The position numbers were made by a program, and so were the translations under genes. From Muribaculaceae bacterium (lineage in GTDB: Bacteria; Bacteroidota; Bacteroidia; Bacteroidales; Muribaculaceae), in the NCBI GenBank assembly GCA_017449785.1, contig JAFTFA010000115.1:1-64000 (forward strand): a stretch of 64,000 nucleotides of DNA, written 5' to 3'. Shown piece by piece: positions 34,597 to 43,723 of the stretch. The notes beneath the pieces are model-generated. The model worked only from the letters and a program-made list of their open reading frames with translations, did not search any database and was not told the origin of the DNA. How positions within the stretch are numbered: position 1 is the stretch's first letter; every line of letters begins with the position of its first letter.

Positions 34597-36990
34597 TCAG
34601 TTAGCGCCCTTGAGCAGGAGGTTGATCAGAGCGGTCACGTCGCTGATGTTCACATTCTGGTCGCCATTGACGTCGGCAGCGGCATTGCCGTCAACGGCGT
34701 TCTTGAGCAAGAGGTTGATCAGGGCGGTCACGTCGCTGATGTTCACATTCGTGTCACCGTTCACGTCACCGGTCTGAACGGGAGCAGCACCCGTCAGGAT
34801 CACCTCCTCGACGTTGCTCCAAGCGCTCTCGGTACCATCGGTATAGTGAGCCTTCACCTTGTAGAGGAAGGTGCCACCGGCGGTGAGGCCGCCCACGGTG
34901 TAAGCCTTGTCGGTGATGCCCGTGATGACACGACAGGTGGCGTCGCCAGTCTCGCTGGCACGCAGCGCCGGCTCGCTCATCTCGCCGGCATAGACCTGCA
35001 TGCTCTTGAACGCGGGATTGCCGCTGGCATTGACATTGGTGAGCGTGATTTGGTCGCTCTGGGCACAGTTGAGCACGACGATATACTGGGTGTAATCCCT
35101 GGAGGTCAAGACAACTTCCTTGGAATCGACGCTGGTCGCAACGCTGATCTTGGCCTGCTGGTAGGATCCCTTGGCGTTGATGACTACCGACACCTTGTCA
35201 AAGCCCGACAAGTCATAGGTCGATGTACTGAAGCCTACCGTGCCGGTGAGCGAGATGCAACCACCCTCGGCCCACAAGCCGCTGGTGCCGTTGAAGGTCC
35301 AACCGGCGGGGAACAGTGCGGCAGCGTTGCTGCTCTGGTCCGAGAAGCTGTCGGGAGCACCGCTCCAGTCGGCTTCGTCAATCAGCATGATGTTGGGCTT
35401 GGTGCTCACGTCCAGGGTGTAGCTGGCAACATTGGCGGGAGCAGTCTCGTCGGTCCAGTTGGCAGTAAAGGAGGTGAGAGTAACCTTGGCTGCGTCGGCG
35501 GGCAGCATCACGGGGTCATACACTACCAGGGGAGCCGACTTGGCAGTGCCCTTGAGGCTGACCGTGACATCTTCCACGCCAGGGCAGCTCAGGGTCACGC
35601 TGCCTTGGGTGACGCCAGCCACCTGGGGAGCAAAGGTCACGGTGACGGTCACGCCCTGCATGACATCGGCAGCGGTGATGGTTGCGGGATCCAGCGAGAA
35701 CACGCCATTGGCGTCGTTCAGCCTCATGGTCAAGTCATCGCTCAGTGCTCTGCCCTTGACGGTGAAGGTAGCAGTAGCCGTCTCGCCGGCATAGCACTCC
35801 ATATCCAGTGCCGCGGGGCTCACCTTCAATGCGGGCACGGTGGGCGACGTGGGCTCGATATTGGCGATCATCAACTGGCCGATGTGGTAATTGTTACCCT
35901 GGTTGGCAAAGGCGTTGAGCGCAAAGTAGCCGTTACCGGTGCCGCTCCAGCCCCAGTTGATGTGGAACAGGCCATCGACATCATAGCCATCGACGTTGAA
36001 GGCATGGCCCGAGTACATGTTATAGGCCGAACTGTAGTCATAGGCACAGAACACGATGGGGCGGCCGGCGTTGAGCTCTGCCTTGAGCATCTCGCTCCAG
36101 TCGGCATCGCTGACGAGCTCGGTCTCGACACCTGTATTAAAGTTCACGTCGCTCTTATAGACCACATGGGCATCCTCATAGCCATACATCTCGCAGGCAC
36201 GCACGATGTCGTCCTCCCATGCCGTGCTGCCGTCGTTGCAGTAGTCCATGCGCTCGGCCTGGCCGATGTAGCGCATCAGCTGGGCAACGGCATTCTTGTT
36301 GACATCCTCGTAGTGGCCCAGGGTATAGGCATCCATCATGTTGTCCCAGTCAAACGTCACCGAGGGCAATTCCGGCAACTCCAGATGGCGGGTGCTGGTC
36401 GTGTAACCGGGCACGACGGGCGTGGGCTCGGTGGGGTGTTTCCATTTGTAGAACACCTGGGCCAGCGAGGTCGTGGCACAACCGGTCAAGGCGCGGCGGT
36501 CACCGTCCATGGGGCACTGCGAGTAGTAGGGAAAACCTTGATCCCAAGTGGCGGCAAGCAACGGCTCGACAACGGCAGTGGCACGCAGGGCGGTCTTCTT
36601 CTCCACCACCATCCCGGGACGGGACTGCAAGAGTTCCATCTGCATCTTGTAGTAACCGAGCCAGAAACGCATATTCTCGGGCAGGTTCTCCATGTTGTCC
36701 AGTGCGCGGTCGCCATAGGCAAGGATTTCCTGGGCACGGTCATCACCGGCGACAACGACAAAGCCGCGGTCGGTGTTGATGACATAGTAGGCTGCCTGGT
36801 TGGCATTGGACGAATTCATCTCTTGATGCACCCACTTCACGGCTGGCGCCGCTGCGTTGAAACGCTGGCTGGCCGTGTGCGACATCAGGAACTGCTGCGC
36901 CATCGATTGGGCTGACGCCAGATCGACATTGGCAGCCACTGCCTGCATCGCCGCAAACGCGACTGCAAGCACAAGTAACATTTTCTTCAT
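34597..36990 (-). CDS. C10-family cysteine peptidase, array member 3
   Basis: 797 residues. Signal peptide 1-20, propeptide (YYVINTDRGFVVVAGDDR), catalytic Cys171 in LTGCATTSLAQVFYKWKHP, His329 in YSGHAFNVDGYD and INWGWSG. Ig/Fn3-like modules follow, then two dockerin-like repeats. The last ~215 bp of the gene are nearly identical to the end of peptidase 4, far more alike than the catalytic regions, which suggests recent gene conversion. A -7 element TAACTTTG lies at 37071-37064. Confidence 0.93.
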   Translation of the reverse strand: MKKMLLVLAVAFAAMQAVAANVDLASAQSMAQQFLMSHTASQRFNAAAPAVKWVHQEMNSSNANQAAYYVINTDRGFVVVAGDDRAQEILAYGDRALDNMENLPENMRFWLGYYKMQMELLQSRPGMVVEKKTALRATAVVEPLLAATWDQGFPYYSQCPMDGDRRALTGCATTSLAQVFYKWKHPTEPTPVVPGYTTSTRHLELPELPSVTFDWDNMMDAYTLGHYEDVNKNAVAQLMRYIGQAERMDYCNDGSTAWEDDIVRACEMYGYEDAHVVYKSDVNFNTGVETELVSDADWSEMLKAELNAGRPIVFCAYDYSSAYNMYSGHAFNVDGYDVDGLFHINWGWSGTGNGYFALNAFANQGNNYHIGQLMIANIEPTSPTVPALKVSPAALDMECYAGETATATFTVKGRALSDDLTMRLNDANGVFSLDPATITAADVMQGVTVTVTFAPQVAGVTQGSVTLSCPGVEDVTVSLKGTAKSAPLVVYDPVMLPADAAKVTLTSFTANWTDETAPANVASYTLDVSTKPNIMLIDEADWSGAPDSFSDQSSNAAALFPAGWTFNGTSGLWAEGGCISLTGTVGFSTSTYDLSGFDKVSVVINAKGSYQQAKISVATSVDSKEVVLTSRDYTQYIVVLNCAQSDQITLTNVNASGNPAFKSMQVYAGEMSEPALRASETGDATCRVITGITDKAYTVGGLTAGGTFLYKVKAHYTDGTESAWSNVEEVILTGAAPVQTGDVNGDTNVNISDVTALINLLLKNAVDGNAAADVNGDQNVNISDVTALINLLLKGAN

Positions 36991-37225
36991 AACTAAAGTC
37001 TGTTTTTTTAGATTAGTTTATACTAATGGTTGAATTTCAAGTCAGTGCAATTTGGATTTCCTGCAAAGTTACAGAAAAATTCACATTAACACCACAATTC
37101 ATCGATAATCATCATATTTATCTCGGTTTTCATGTTACCGGCATGAATATTCCAGTTAGCAAAAAGGCCTGGAGCGAATTGCCGCCCCAAGCCCTTTATG
37201 CATGTTGAGATCTCAATTCAGCCGA

Positions 37226-39613
37226 TCAGTTATTGCCCTTGAGCAAGAGGTTGATCAGAGCGGTCACGTCGCTGATGTTCACATTCGTGTCGCCATTGAC
37301 GTCAGCAGCGGCATTGCCCACAACGGCGTTCTTGAGCAAGAGGTTGATCAGGGCGGTCACGTCGCTGATGTTCACATTCTTGTCACCGTTCACGTCACCG
37401 ACCAGGACGGGAGCAGCACCCGTCAGGGTGACCTCCTCGACGTTGCTCCAAGCGCTCTCGGTATTGTCGGCGTACAGGGCCTTCACCTTGTAGAGGTAAG
37501 TAGCCTCGGCGGTGAGGTTGTTCACGGTGTAGGTCTTGTCGGTGATGCCGCTGATGATATAGTGGCTGGCATCGCCCGTTACGTTGGCACGCATCTGGGG
37601 AGCATCCACCTCACCGGAATATACGTCAACCTTCAGCAGGCCCACATAACCGCTGGTGGCGGTGAAGGTCACCTGGTCGTTCTCGGCACAGTTGAGCACA
37701 ACGACATACTGCTGCACGTCGTCCCTGTTCATCGTGTAGGACTGCGATGCCTGGCTGGTGGCTACGGTGACTGTGGCCGAGCCATAGGCACCCTTGCCGG
37801 TGAAGATGACGGTCACCTTGTCATAGCCGCTGAAGGCGGGCAGCGTGATGGCAGCATCCTTAAAGGACATGAACTTGTCCTCGGCCCACAGGCCGTTGCC
37901 GCTGAAGCTCCAGCCCTCGGGAATCAGACCCGAAGCAGCCCAATCCGAAGCCTGGTTGGGGAACACCTCAATGGTCTCGGTCCAGTCAGCCTGGGCCAAG
38001 ATGTCATAGTTGGGCTTCACCTTCACGTCGAGGGTGTAGCTGAGCACGTTCTGGGCAGGGGACTCGTCGGTCCAGTCGGCACGGAACGAGGTCGATGCGA
38101 TAGCCTCGGCATTAGCGGGCAGCATCACGGGATCATTCTTCACCAGGGGAGCGGCGGTAGCCTTACCACTGAGGTTGACGGTCACGTCCAGACCACCGGG
38201 GGTGCTCAGGGTGACGGTAGCGGTGTGGTTGCCCACTTCCTGGGGAGCATAGGTCACGGTCACGGTCTTGTTGCCGGCCTCATCGACGGCGATGCTGGCA
38301 ACGTCGGTAGTGAAGTAGCCGTTCTCGTCGTTGACGGTCACCGTGATGGCATCGGTCAGGTCAACACCAGCGACATTGAAGGTGGCTGTGGTCGTGTAAC
38401 CGGCATAGCACTCCATGCTCAGAGCCGTCGGCGATACGATCATGCGGGGAACAGAGGCGCCTGCGGGCTTCTGCAAGCCGGCGAAGAGCAAGGGATAGAA
38501 GTCATACACCGTCATGCCGTTGTCGAGCGTGAAGGCATTCAGGGCGTAATAGGTATTCTTATCAGCACTCATACCGAAGTTCACGTGATACAGGTCGTTG
38601 TCGGCATCATAGCCATCGACATTGAAGGCGTGGCCTGCGATAGCAGCCGAGTCGGACTGCATGTCAAAGGCGCAATATACCAGCGGACGGCCGGCAACCA
38701 GCTCCGACTGGATCAGGGCGGCCCACTCCTCATCGGTATAGTTGACATTGCCGTTATCATAGTCCCACTTCATCTCGATGGAGTAACCCGGGTCGAAACC
38801 GAAGGTGCGGATGGCCTGGTCAATCTCATCATACTCGGCACCGCTACGGTCGGTAGCATAGTCCATGTTCATGGCATAGCCCGTATAGAGCATCAGGTAA
38901 CCGATGGCATCCAGCTGAGCATCGCTATACTGGTCGGTGTTGCTCCTGTATGTATCCAGCAGGTTATCGTAGTCAAAGGTGTATTCGGGAAGCGGATCCA
39001 TGACATATCCGTGAGTCTCGGTCGTGTAGCCGGGAAGGGCGGGCGACATCACGGGATATTTCCAGTAGTTCATCACCTGGGCCAGGGCCACTGCCGAGCA
39101 GCCCACCTTGCAATAGGGATTGCTGCCGTAACCCTTTCTCGGGGTCTTCATGTTGTAAGGCTTGTCCTGCGACCATGCAGTCGTCAACATCGGGGCAACG
39201 CTGATGCCACGGGTGGCGGCACGCTGCTTGACCATCAGGCCGGGATTGTTCTGCAGGTAGCTCAGCTCGGCCTTGTACATGTCCAGGAAGTACTGCATTC
39301 CGTCGGGGATGTCATTCAGGTCGGTCAGCGGCTGCTCACCATAGGCCAGGATGTCACGGGCACGGTCGTCACCGGCAACGATGACATAGCCGCGGTCGGT
39401 GTTCACGATGTAGTAAGCTGCCTGCGTGGCTTTGCTCGAGTTCTTCACCTCGTGAGTCCACTTGATAGTGGGAGCGGCACCCATCAAGCGGCTGCCGACG
39501 TGTGAACGCAGGAAGTTACCGGCCTTGGCCTGGGCTGTCTTCACATCGACGTTGCCTGCCATAGCCTGGACTGCAACCGCCACGAGAGCGGCGAGAAAGA
39601 AAATCTTTTTCAT
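37226..39613 (-). CDS. C10-family cysteine peptidase, array member 4
   Basis: 795 residues. Signal peptide 1-20, propeptide (YYIVNTDRGYVIVAGDDR), catalytic Cys172 in CKVGCSAVALAQVMNYWKYP, and His328 in IAGHAFNVDGYD. The active-site glycine/tryptophan block reads NFGMSADKN instead of the N[FW]GWSG seen in the other three. Loss of this conserved Trp may lower activity or change specificity. Ig/Fn3-like modules and two dockerin-like repeats follow. It is the first of the array in the direction of transcription, and its promoter matches the consensus. Confidence 0.92.
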   Translation of the reverse strand: MKKIFFLAALVAVAVQAMAGNVDVKTAQAKAGNFLRSHVGSRLMGAAPTIKWTHEVKNSSKATQAAYYIVNTDRGYVIVAGDDRARDILAYGEQPLTDLNDIPDGMQYFLDMYKAELSYLQNNPGLMVKQRAATRGISVAPMLTTAWSQDKPYNMKTPRKGYGSNPYCKVGCSAVALAQVMNYWKYPVMSPALPGYTTETHGYVMDPLPEYTFDYDNLLDTYRSNTDQYSDAQLDAIGYLMLYTGYAMNMDYATDRSGAEYDEIDQAIRTFGFDPGYSIEMKWDYDNGNVNYTDEEWAALIQSELVAGRPLVYCAFDMQSDSAAIAGHAFNVDGYDADNDLYHVNFGMSADKNTYYALNAFTLDNGMTVYDFYPLLFAGLQKPAGASVPRMIVSPTALSMECYAGYTTTATFNVAGVDLTDAITVTVNDENGYFTTDVASIAVDEAGNKTVTVTYAPQEVGNHTATVTLSTPGGLDVTVNLSGKATAAPLVKNDPVMLPANAEAIASTSFRADWTDESPAQNVLSYTLDVKVKPNYDILAQADWTETIEVFPNQASDWAASGLIPEGWSFSGNGLWAEDKFMSFKDAAITLPAFSGYDKVTVIFTGKGAYGSATVTVATSQASQSYTMNRDDVQQYVVVLNCAENDQVTFTATSGYVGLLKVDVYSGEVDAPQMRANVTGDASHYIISGITDKTYTVNNLTAEATYLYKVKALYADNTESAWSNVEEVTLTGAAPVLVGDVNGDKNVNISDVTALINLLLKNAVVGNAAADVNGDTNVNISDVTALINLLLKGNN

Positions 39614-39686
39614 AAAAAAGTTAATGGTTTAAGAATTAAAAAAATAATATGAAGTCGGATTGATGTCGTTGGTAGTAATACGGCTG

Positions 39687-39718
39687 CAAAAGTAGAGCAA
39701 TCTTCTTAATTATGCAAA
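39687..39718 (-). promoter_or_regulatory. Promoter of C10 peptidase gene 4
   Basis: On the minus strand TTTG (39718-39715), a 20-nt spacer and TACTTTTG (39694-39687) match the consensus. The start codon is 74 bp downstream. Confidence 0.7.
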
Positions 39719-39809
39719 AAAATTCAATAAAAAACGCCTGTCGGTCAATCAGATTCCCTCCATTCTACGGCATCCTATCATTTCTTCTTGTGGGACAGCT
39801 ATATACGAA

Positions 39810-39833
39810 ATAACCGCCTCGCTGGGCGGTTAT
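39810..39833 (-). terminator. Terminator of the TonB-domain gene
   Basis: ATAACCGCC (39810-39818) and GGCGGTTAT (39825-39833), a perfect 9-bp stem with a 6-nt loop, followed on the minus strand by TTCGTAT. It lies 37 bp after the stop codon. Confidence 0.7.
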
Positions 39834-39869
39834 GGTCTATTTCATGAGGACTTGTTTCGGTAGAGAGGG

Positions 39870-40334
39870 TTATAACCTGAAGTTGATGGGAAGCACCACG
39901 CGAACGGGAACGGCATGGTTGCCCACCTTGCCGACGCTCCACTTGGGCATCTCACCAATCACACGCAGGGCCTCGCGGTTGAGGCTCTCGTCACCGGCAC
40001 CACGAATGACGCGCACGTCACCCACGCGGCCGTCGGTGCCGACAATGAAACTGCACAACACGCGGCCCTCGATGCGCTTCTTGTAGGCATGGTAGGGATA
40101 CTCGCGCGTCTTGTTGATGAAGTTGATCAAGCCTCGCTCGCCACCGGGGAACTGGGGCTGGATGTCCACGTAGTCATACTCATAGACCTCGTCATAGGAG
40201 TGCTTGGACATGGGATTGACAGTGGTCACGTGCCGAACCTGTGCTGCCAGGGGCAACACGGCCGTCATCGTCATCATTGTCAGGAATACCAAGCGTAATT
40301 GTTTGAGCATAGGCCTTTTAAATTTATTTTTCAT
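39870..40334 (-). CDS. Periplasmic TonB C-terminal-domain protein
   Basis: About 154 residues from the ATG at 40334, 37 bp after a consensus promoter. A signal peptide-like segment (LRLVFLTMMTMTAVLPLAAQ) is followed by the TonB C-terminal fold: PQFPGGERGLINFINKTREYP and EGRVLCSFIVGTDGRVGDVRVIRGAG. Classical TonB has a membrane anchor and proline-rich spacer; neither is present. The cleavable-looking signal and the domain alone suggest a soluble periplasmic protein rather than an energy transducer. No ExbB/ExbD genes are near. Confidence 0.82.
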   Translation of the reverse strand: MKNKFKRPMLKQLRLVFLTMMTMTAVLPLAAQVRHVTTVNPMSKHSYDEVYEYDYVDIQPQFPGGERGLINFINKTREYPYHAYKKRIEGRVLCSFIVGTDGRVGDVRVIRGAGDESLNREALRVIGEMPKWSVGKVGNHAVPVRVVLPINFRL

Positions 40335-40370
40335 GTGTAACAATACTGGTTTTACCAGTCATTGATGCCG

Positions 40371-40401
40371 CAAATATAGAGTTACAATTGAAAACATCAA
40401 A
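40371..40401 (-). promoter_or_regulatory. Promoter and leader dyad of the TonB-domain gene
   Basis: On the minus strand TTTG (40401-40398), a 19-nt spacer and TATATTTG (40378-40371) match the consensus exactly. Between it and the start lies the perfect dyad ACTGGT-TTT-ACCAGT (40345-40359), a possible operator or leader hairpin. Confidence 0.75.
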
Positions 40402-40504
40402 ATGTTTTAATTTATTTTTGTAAACAATTAGCATTGTTTCAGTCTTTTTGGCTAAAACGCGCTGATTTCAAAAAAAATGTAAACTTTTTCACTTTTCCGC
40501 TCCT

Positions 40505-42133
40505 TCAAAACGGGGCTGGGCTCTCCAGCGTCATGGGAAGGCCTGTCGCGGGATGGATAAAGGTGATGCTGCGGGCATGGAGCATCAGGCGCGTGGAGGC
40601 CGTGCCATAGAGGCGGTCCCCCTCGATGGGACAATCCAGCCCCTGGGGGTGGTGGGAGGCATGGACACGCAACTGGTGGGTGCGGCCCGTCAAGGGCTCA
40701 AATTCCACCCGCGTCTTGCCGTCACGTCGCTCCAGCACGCGATAGCGCGTCACGGCGGGCCTGCCGTGCTCGTGATCTACCCGCTGGCGCGGACGGTCGT
40801 CCACATCAGGGCGGATAGGCAGGTCGATGACGCCCTCGTCTTGCTCGACCAGGCCGTCGAGCAGGGCGACGTACTTTTTCTTGATGCTGTGATTCTCAAA
40901 TTGTTGCTGCAGGGCCTTGTGGGTCGCTTTGTCCTTGGCCATGACCACGAGGCCCGACGTCTCCTGGTCCAGACGGTGCACCACGATGGGGCCTGCGGCC
41001 TCGGGGTGCTCGGCCTGGTAGCGCGTGAGCAGGGAATCCTCCAGCAGCTTGCCGGGCACGGTAAGCATCCCCGAGGGCTTGTTGAGCACCGTGAGCCACT
41101 GGTCATCGTGAATGACTTCGAGCTCGCCGTCGGCCATCGGTATTGCCAGCCTGTTCTCCTCGACATCCAGCCCCTGGAGCATGAACTCCAGGATGGGTTT
41201 GCACTTGCTGCGGCAGGCGGGGTAGAAATGGCCGTGATGACGCACCTCGCCCACGGGCGACGCTCCCCACCAGAACTCGGCCATGCACACGGGGTGCAGA
41301 CCGTTGCTGTAGGCATAATTGAGCAATCGGGGGGCGCAGCACTCCCCTGCCCCGCCGGGCGGGAACAATCCTTGACGCTTGAATACCTCGACCAGGTCAA
41401 GACGCTCGCCGCGGGCATTGCTCACGACAAACAGGCGGAAAATACGCTCCTGCAGGACCTCGCTCATCACCTTGCGCTTGTGTTTCAAGTCCTGGATGTG
41501 CTGGTCGAAATGGCCGATTTCATCGATGATTTTCTGGATTTCGACATCATGGCGCTGGCGCATGCGTCTCAACTCGGCTTTCTCATGTCGGCTCTGGTTC
41601 AAGAGCCGTTCCTGTTCCTCGGCAGTGAGATCCGGAGCCTTGCGACGCTCGTCCCGCTCCTGCTTGTGACGGGCCATCAGGGCCTTGAAAGCATCGGTTT
41701 CATCGGCTTTTTTCTGCATGGCATCGGTCATGCTTTGCTGCAACGCGATCCACTGGCGTGAAGACTCCAGACGCTCGACCTCCTCGTTGATGGCCGTGAT
41801 CTGTGCCTCGCCTCGCTTGAACTCGCCCCGCGGGTCCAGCAGGTCATAGATAGGGGGTACAAAGTAGTCATGGTTCACGCTCCCGGCCAGATTGCCCGAG
41901 AAGGCGGCCAGGAATCCCAGGCGACCGTCGCTGTCCCGCGCCACGAGCACGCCAAGCATCTTGCCCTGCCCCAATTCATCGGCCCAATCGGCGCGTGTGG
42001 CGACATATCGCTGCACCCGCTCGACAGCCATCAGCGCCAAGGGATGGGGCTCATAGCAGAACGGGCACGTGAACTGCCGCGGCAACTCCACTGCCGCCGC
42101 ATCAATCTCCAATGGATGGAATTTAGCAATCAT
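40505..42133 (-). CDS. RluA-family pseudouridine synthase with long coiled-coil N-terminal extension
   Basis: 542 residues from the ATG at 42133. The C-terminal ~210 residues are the RluA catalytic domain (HRLDQETSGLVVMAKDKATH; GRTHQLRVHASHHPQGLDCPI). The N-terminal ~330 residues are additional: a cysteine pair (TCPFCYEPHPLA), a block with SGNLAGSVNHDYFVPPIYDL, a charged coiled coil (~125-245), then a domain containing GAGECCAPRLLNYAYSNGLHP. No S4 domain is seen. The catalytic part should modify RNA, and the extension probably selects a different substrate. A TAATTTTG element lies only 5 bp upstream of the start, so the mRNA may be nearly leaderless. Confidence 0.88.
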   Translation of the reverse strand: MIAKFHPLEIDAAAVELPRQFTCPFCYEPHPLALMAVERVQRYVATRADWADELGQGKMLGVLVARDSDGRLGFLAAFSGNLAGSVNHDYFVPPIYDLLDPRGEFKRGEAQITAINEEVERLESSRQWIALQQSMTDAMQKKADETDAFKALMARHKQERDERRKAPDLTAEEQERLLNQSRHEKAELRRMRQRHDVEIQKIIDEIGHFDQHIQDLKHKRKVMSEVLQERIFRLFVVSNARGERLDLVEVFKRQGLFPPGGAGECCAPRLLNYAYSNGLHPVCMAEFWWGASPVGEVRHHGHFYPACRSKCKPILEFMLQGLDVEENRLAIPMADGELEVIHDDQWLTVLNKPSGMLTVPGKLLEDSLLTRYQAEHPEAAGPIVVHRLDQETSGLVVMAKDKATHKALQQQFENHSIKKKYVALLDGLVEQDEGVIDLPIRPDVDDRPRQRVDHEHGRPAVTRYRVLERRDGKTRVEFEPLTGRTHQLRVHASHHPQGLDCPIEGDRLYGTASTRLMLHARSITFIHPATGLPMTLESPAPF

Positions 42134-42225
42134 CCCCGCAAAATTACAGATTTTTATTTCCAAGATTGCTTTTTTCATTATATATTTGCATTTCAATCAG
42201 GATTCAATCAACCAATTCAGTCGTT

Positions 42226-42447
42226 ATGGAACCGATTAACAGATTTAATAAGGCGCAATATGAAATCATTAATGCGATGTCCTGCCTTGAAAAGGAAGAG
42301 GACATTGCAGCCTTGAAAACTGTCATCGTACAGTTTCTCAATTCAAGGTTGCAGAATGAGCTTGACCGATTATGGGACGATGGCACCATTTCCCCCGAGG
42401 TCATCGAGCAATGGGGAAAAGAGCACATGAGGACCCCCTATAAATGA
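42226..42447 (+). CDS. Probable antitoxin of a PIN toxin-antitoxin pair
   Basis: 73 residues from the ATG at 42226, acidic and helical (KAQYEIINAMSCLEKEEDIAALKTVIVQFLNSRLQNELDRLWDD contains the core). This small protein directly precedes a PIN-domain gene with a 6-bp gap. It has no identifiable DNA-binding fold. The antitoxin role is inferred from gene order and size. A TATATTTG -7 element lies at 42181-42188. The pair is AT-rich compared with its neighbours. Confidence 0.65.
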   Translation: MEPINRFNKAQYEIINAMSCLEKEEDIAALKTVIVQFLNSRLQNELDRLWDDGTISPEVIEQWGKEHMRTPYK

Positions 42448-42453
42448 TTGGTT

Positions 42454-42885
42454 ATGAACAGATTTATTGTACTTGACACTAACTGCTTGCTGCAATCAAT
42501 ATCAAGACACAGTAAGTTCCATCAAGCATGGTCCGACTTCATTGGTGGGAAATATGTATTGTGTATTTCCAATGAAATACTGGCAGAATACGAAGAAATC
42601 ATTGGAAAACACGTGTCTCCTCTTGCAGCCAAAATTACAGTAGAAACAATTTTAAGAGCCAACAACACTTTACGCATTGACGCTCAGTATAGATTTGGCC
42701 TGATTACTGCCGACGTTGACGACAATAAATTTGTAGATTGCGCTATTGTAGCTAACGCTGATTACATCGTTACCGAAGATCGCCATTTTGACGTGCTGAA
42801 AGATATTCCTTTTCCCAAAGTTCTCATCAAGCGGCTGCAGACCTTCTGCGACGAATTGAGAGCACAAGCATATAATAATCAATAA
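42454..42885 (+). CDS. PIN-domain toxin, PIN_3/COG1569-like
   Basis: 143 residues from the ATG at 42454, following a TTG in the same frame at 42448. The acidic PIN residues are visible: Asp in FIVLDTNCLL, Glu in NEILAEYEE, and Asp in DVDDNKFVDCAIVANADYIVTEDRHF. PIN proteins are Mg-dependent ribonucleases, and this subgroup is normally the toxin of a two-gene module. The upstream small gene would be its antitoxin. Confidence 0.87.
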   Translation: MNRFIVLDTNCLLQSISRHSKFHQAWSDFIGGKYVLCISNEILAEYEEIIGKHVSPLAAKITVETILRANNTLRIDAQYRFGLITADVDDNKFVDCAIVANADYIVTEDRHFDVLKDIPFPKVLIKRLQTFCDELRAQAYNNQ

Positions 42886-42906
42886 ACAATCAGAAATATT
42901 ACTATA

Positions 42907-43665
42907 ATGAAATTTATCTCCTGGAACGTGAACGGCTTGAGGGCCGTGGTGGGCAAGGGATTCGACGACATTTTCAAGTCCCTGGACGCAGACTTCTTCT
43001 GCCTGCAAGAGACCAAGATGCAAGCCGGCCAACTTGACCTGCAATTTGACGGCTACCGCTCCTATTGGAACTATGCCGAGAAAAAGGGTTACTCGGGCAC
43101 TGCCATCTATAGCCGGCATGAGCCGCTGAGCGTGACCTATGGCATGGGCATCGAGGAACACGACCACGAGGGTCGCGTCATCACGCTGGAGATGCCCGAC
43201 TTCTACCTCGTGACCTGCTACACGCCCAACAGCCAGGACGGCCTGCGCCGCCTGGACTACCGCATGACCTGGGAGGACGCGTTCCGCGCCTATCTGCTGG
43301 AACTGGACAAGAAGAAACCCGTCATCGTGTGCGGCGACCTCAATGTGGCCCACCAGGAAATCGACCTCAAGAACCCCAAGACCAACCGCAAGAACGCCGG
43401 ATTCACCGACGAGGAACGCGAGAAGATGACCGTCTTGCTCGATGCCGGATTCACCGACACATGGCGCTTCTTTAATCCCGACGTGACCGACGTCTACTCG
43501 TGGTGGAGCTATCGCTTCAAGGCCCGCGAGAAGAATGCAGGGTGGCGCATCGACTACTTCCTGGTGAGCAACCGCCTGCGCGAGCAACTGGCAGGTGCCA
43601 AGATCCACACCGAGATCTACGGCAGCGACCATTGCCCCGTAGAGTTAGAACTCCACCCCAACTAA
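42907..43665 (+). CDS. xth: Exodeoxyribonuclease III
   Basis: 252 residues, full length. Motifs of the AP-endonuclease/exonuclease family: SWNVNGLRA (5-13), Glu in [27 protein letters not shown], and the C-terminal [11 protein letters not shown]. It cleaves DNA at abasic sites and degrades from 3' ends. It starts 21 bp after the PIN gene, but GC content and codon use are those of the core genome, so it was probably the resident gene next to an inserted toxin-antitoxin pair. Confidence 0.97.
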   Translation: MKFISWNVNGLRAVVGKGFDDIFKSLDADFFCLQETKMQAGQLDLQFDGYRSYWNYAEKKGYSGTAIYSRHEPLSVTYGMGIEEHDHEGRVITLEMPDFYLVTCYTPNSQDGLRRLDYRMTWEDAFRAYLLELDKKKPVIVCGDLNVAHQEIDLKNPKTNRKNAGFTDEEREKMTVLLDAGFTDTWRFFNPDVTDVYSWWSYRFKAREKNAGWRIDYFLVSNRLREQLAGAKIHTEIYGSDHCPVELELHPN

Positions 43666-43667
43666 CA

Positions 43668-43710
43668 ACTTAAAACTTAAAACTTAAAACTAACAACTTA
43701 AAACTCAAAA
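43668..43710. repeat. Short tandem repeat between xth and the AI-2E transporter gene
   Basis: Repeated AACTTAAA units (AACTTAAAACTTAAAACTTA, then AACAACTTAAAACTCAAAACTC) fill the gap between the two genes. They resemble the ACTATTA tracts in the gene gaps at 60.5, 62.3 and 63.3 kb in being A/T-rich, 7-8 bp periodic and intergenic. Confidence 0.7.
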
Positions 43711-43723
43711 CTCACTCTCCCCT

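Noticed and set aside
39870..40334. Classical energy-transducing TonB
   Set aside because: There is no membrane anchor or proline-rich spacer and no ExbB/ExbD genes are near.
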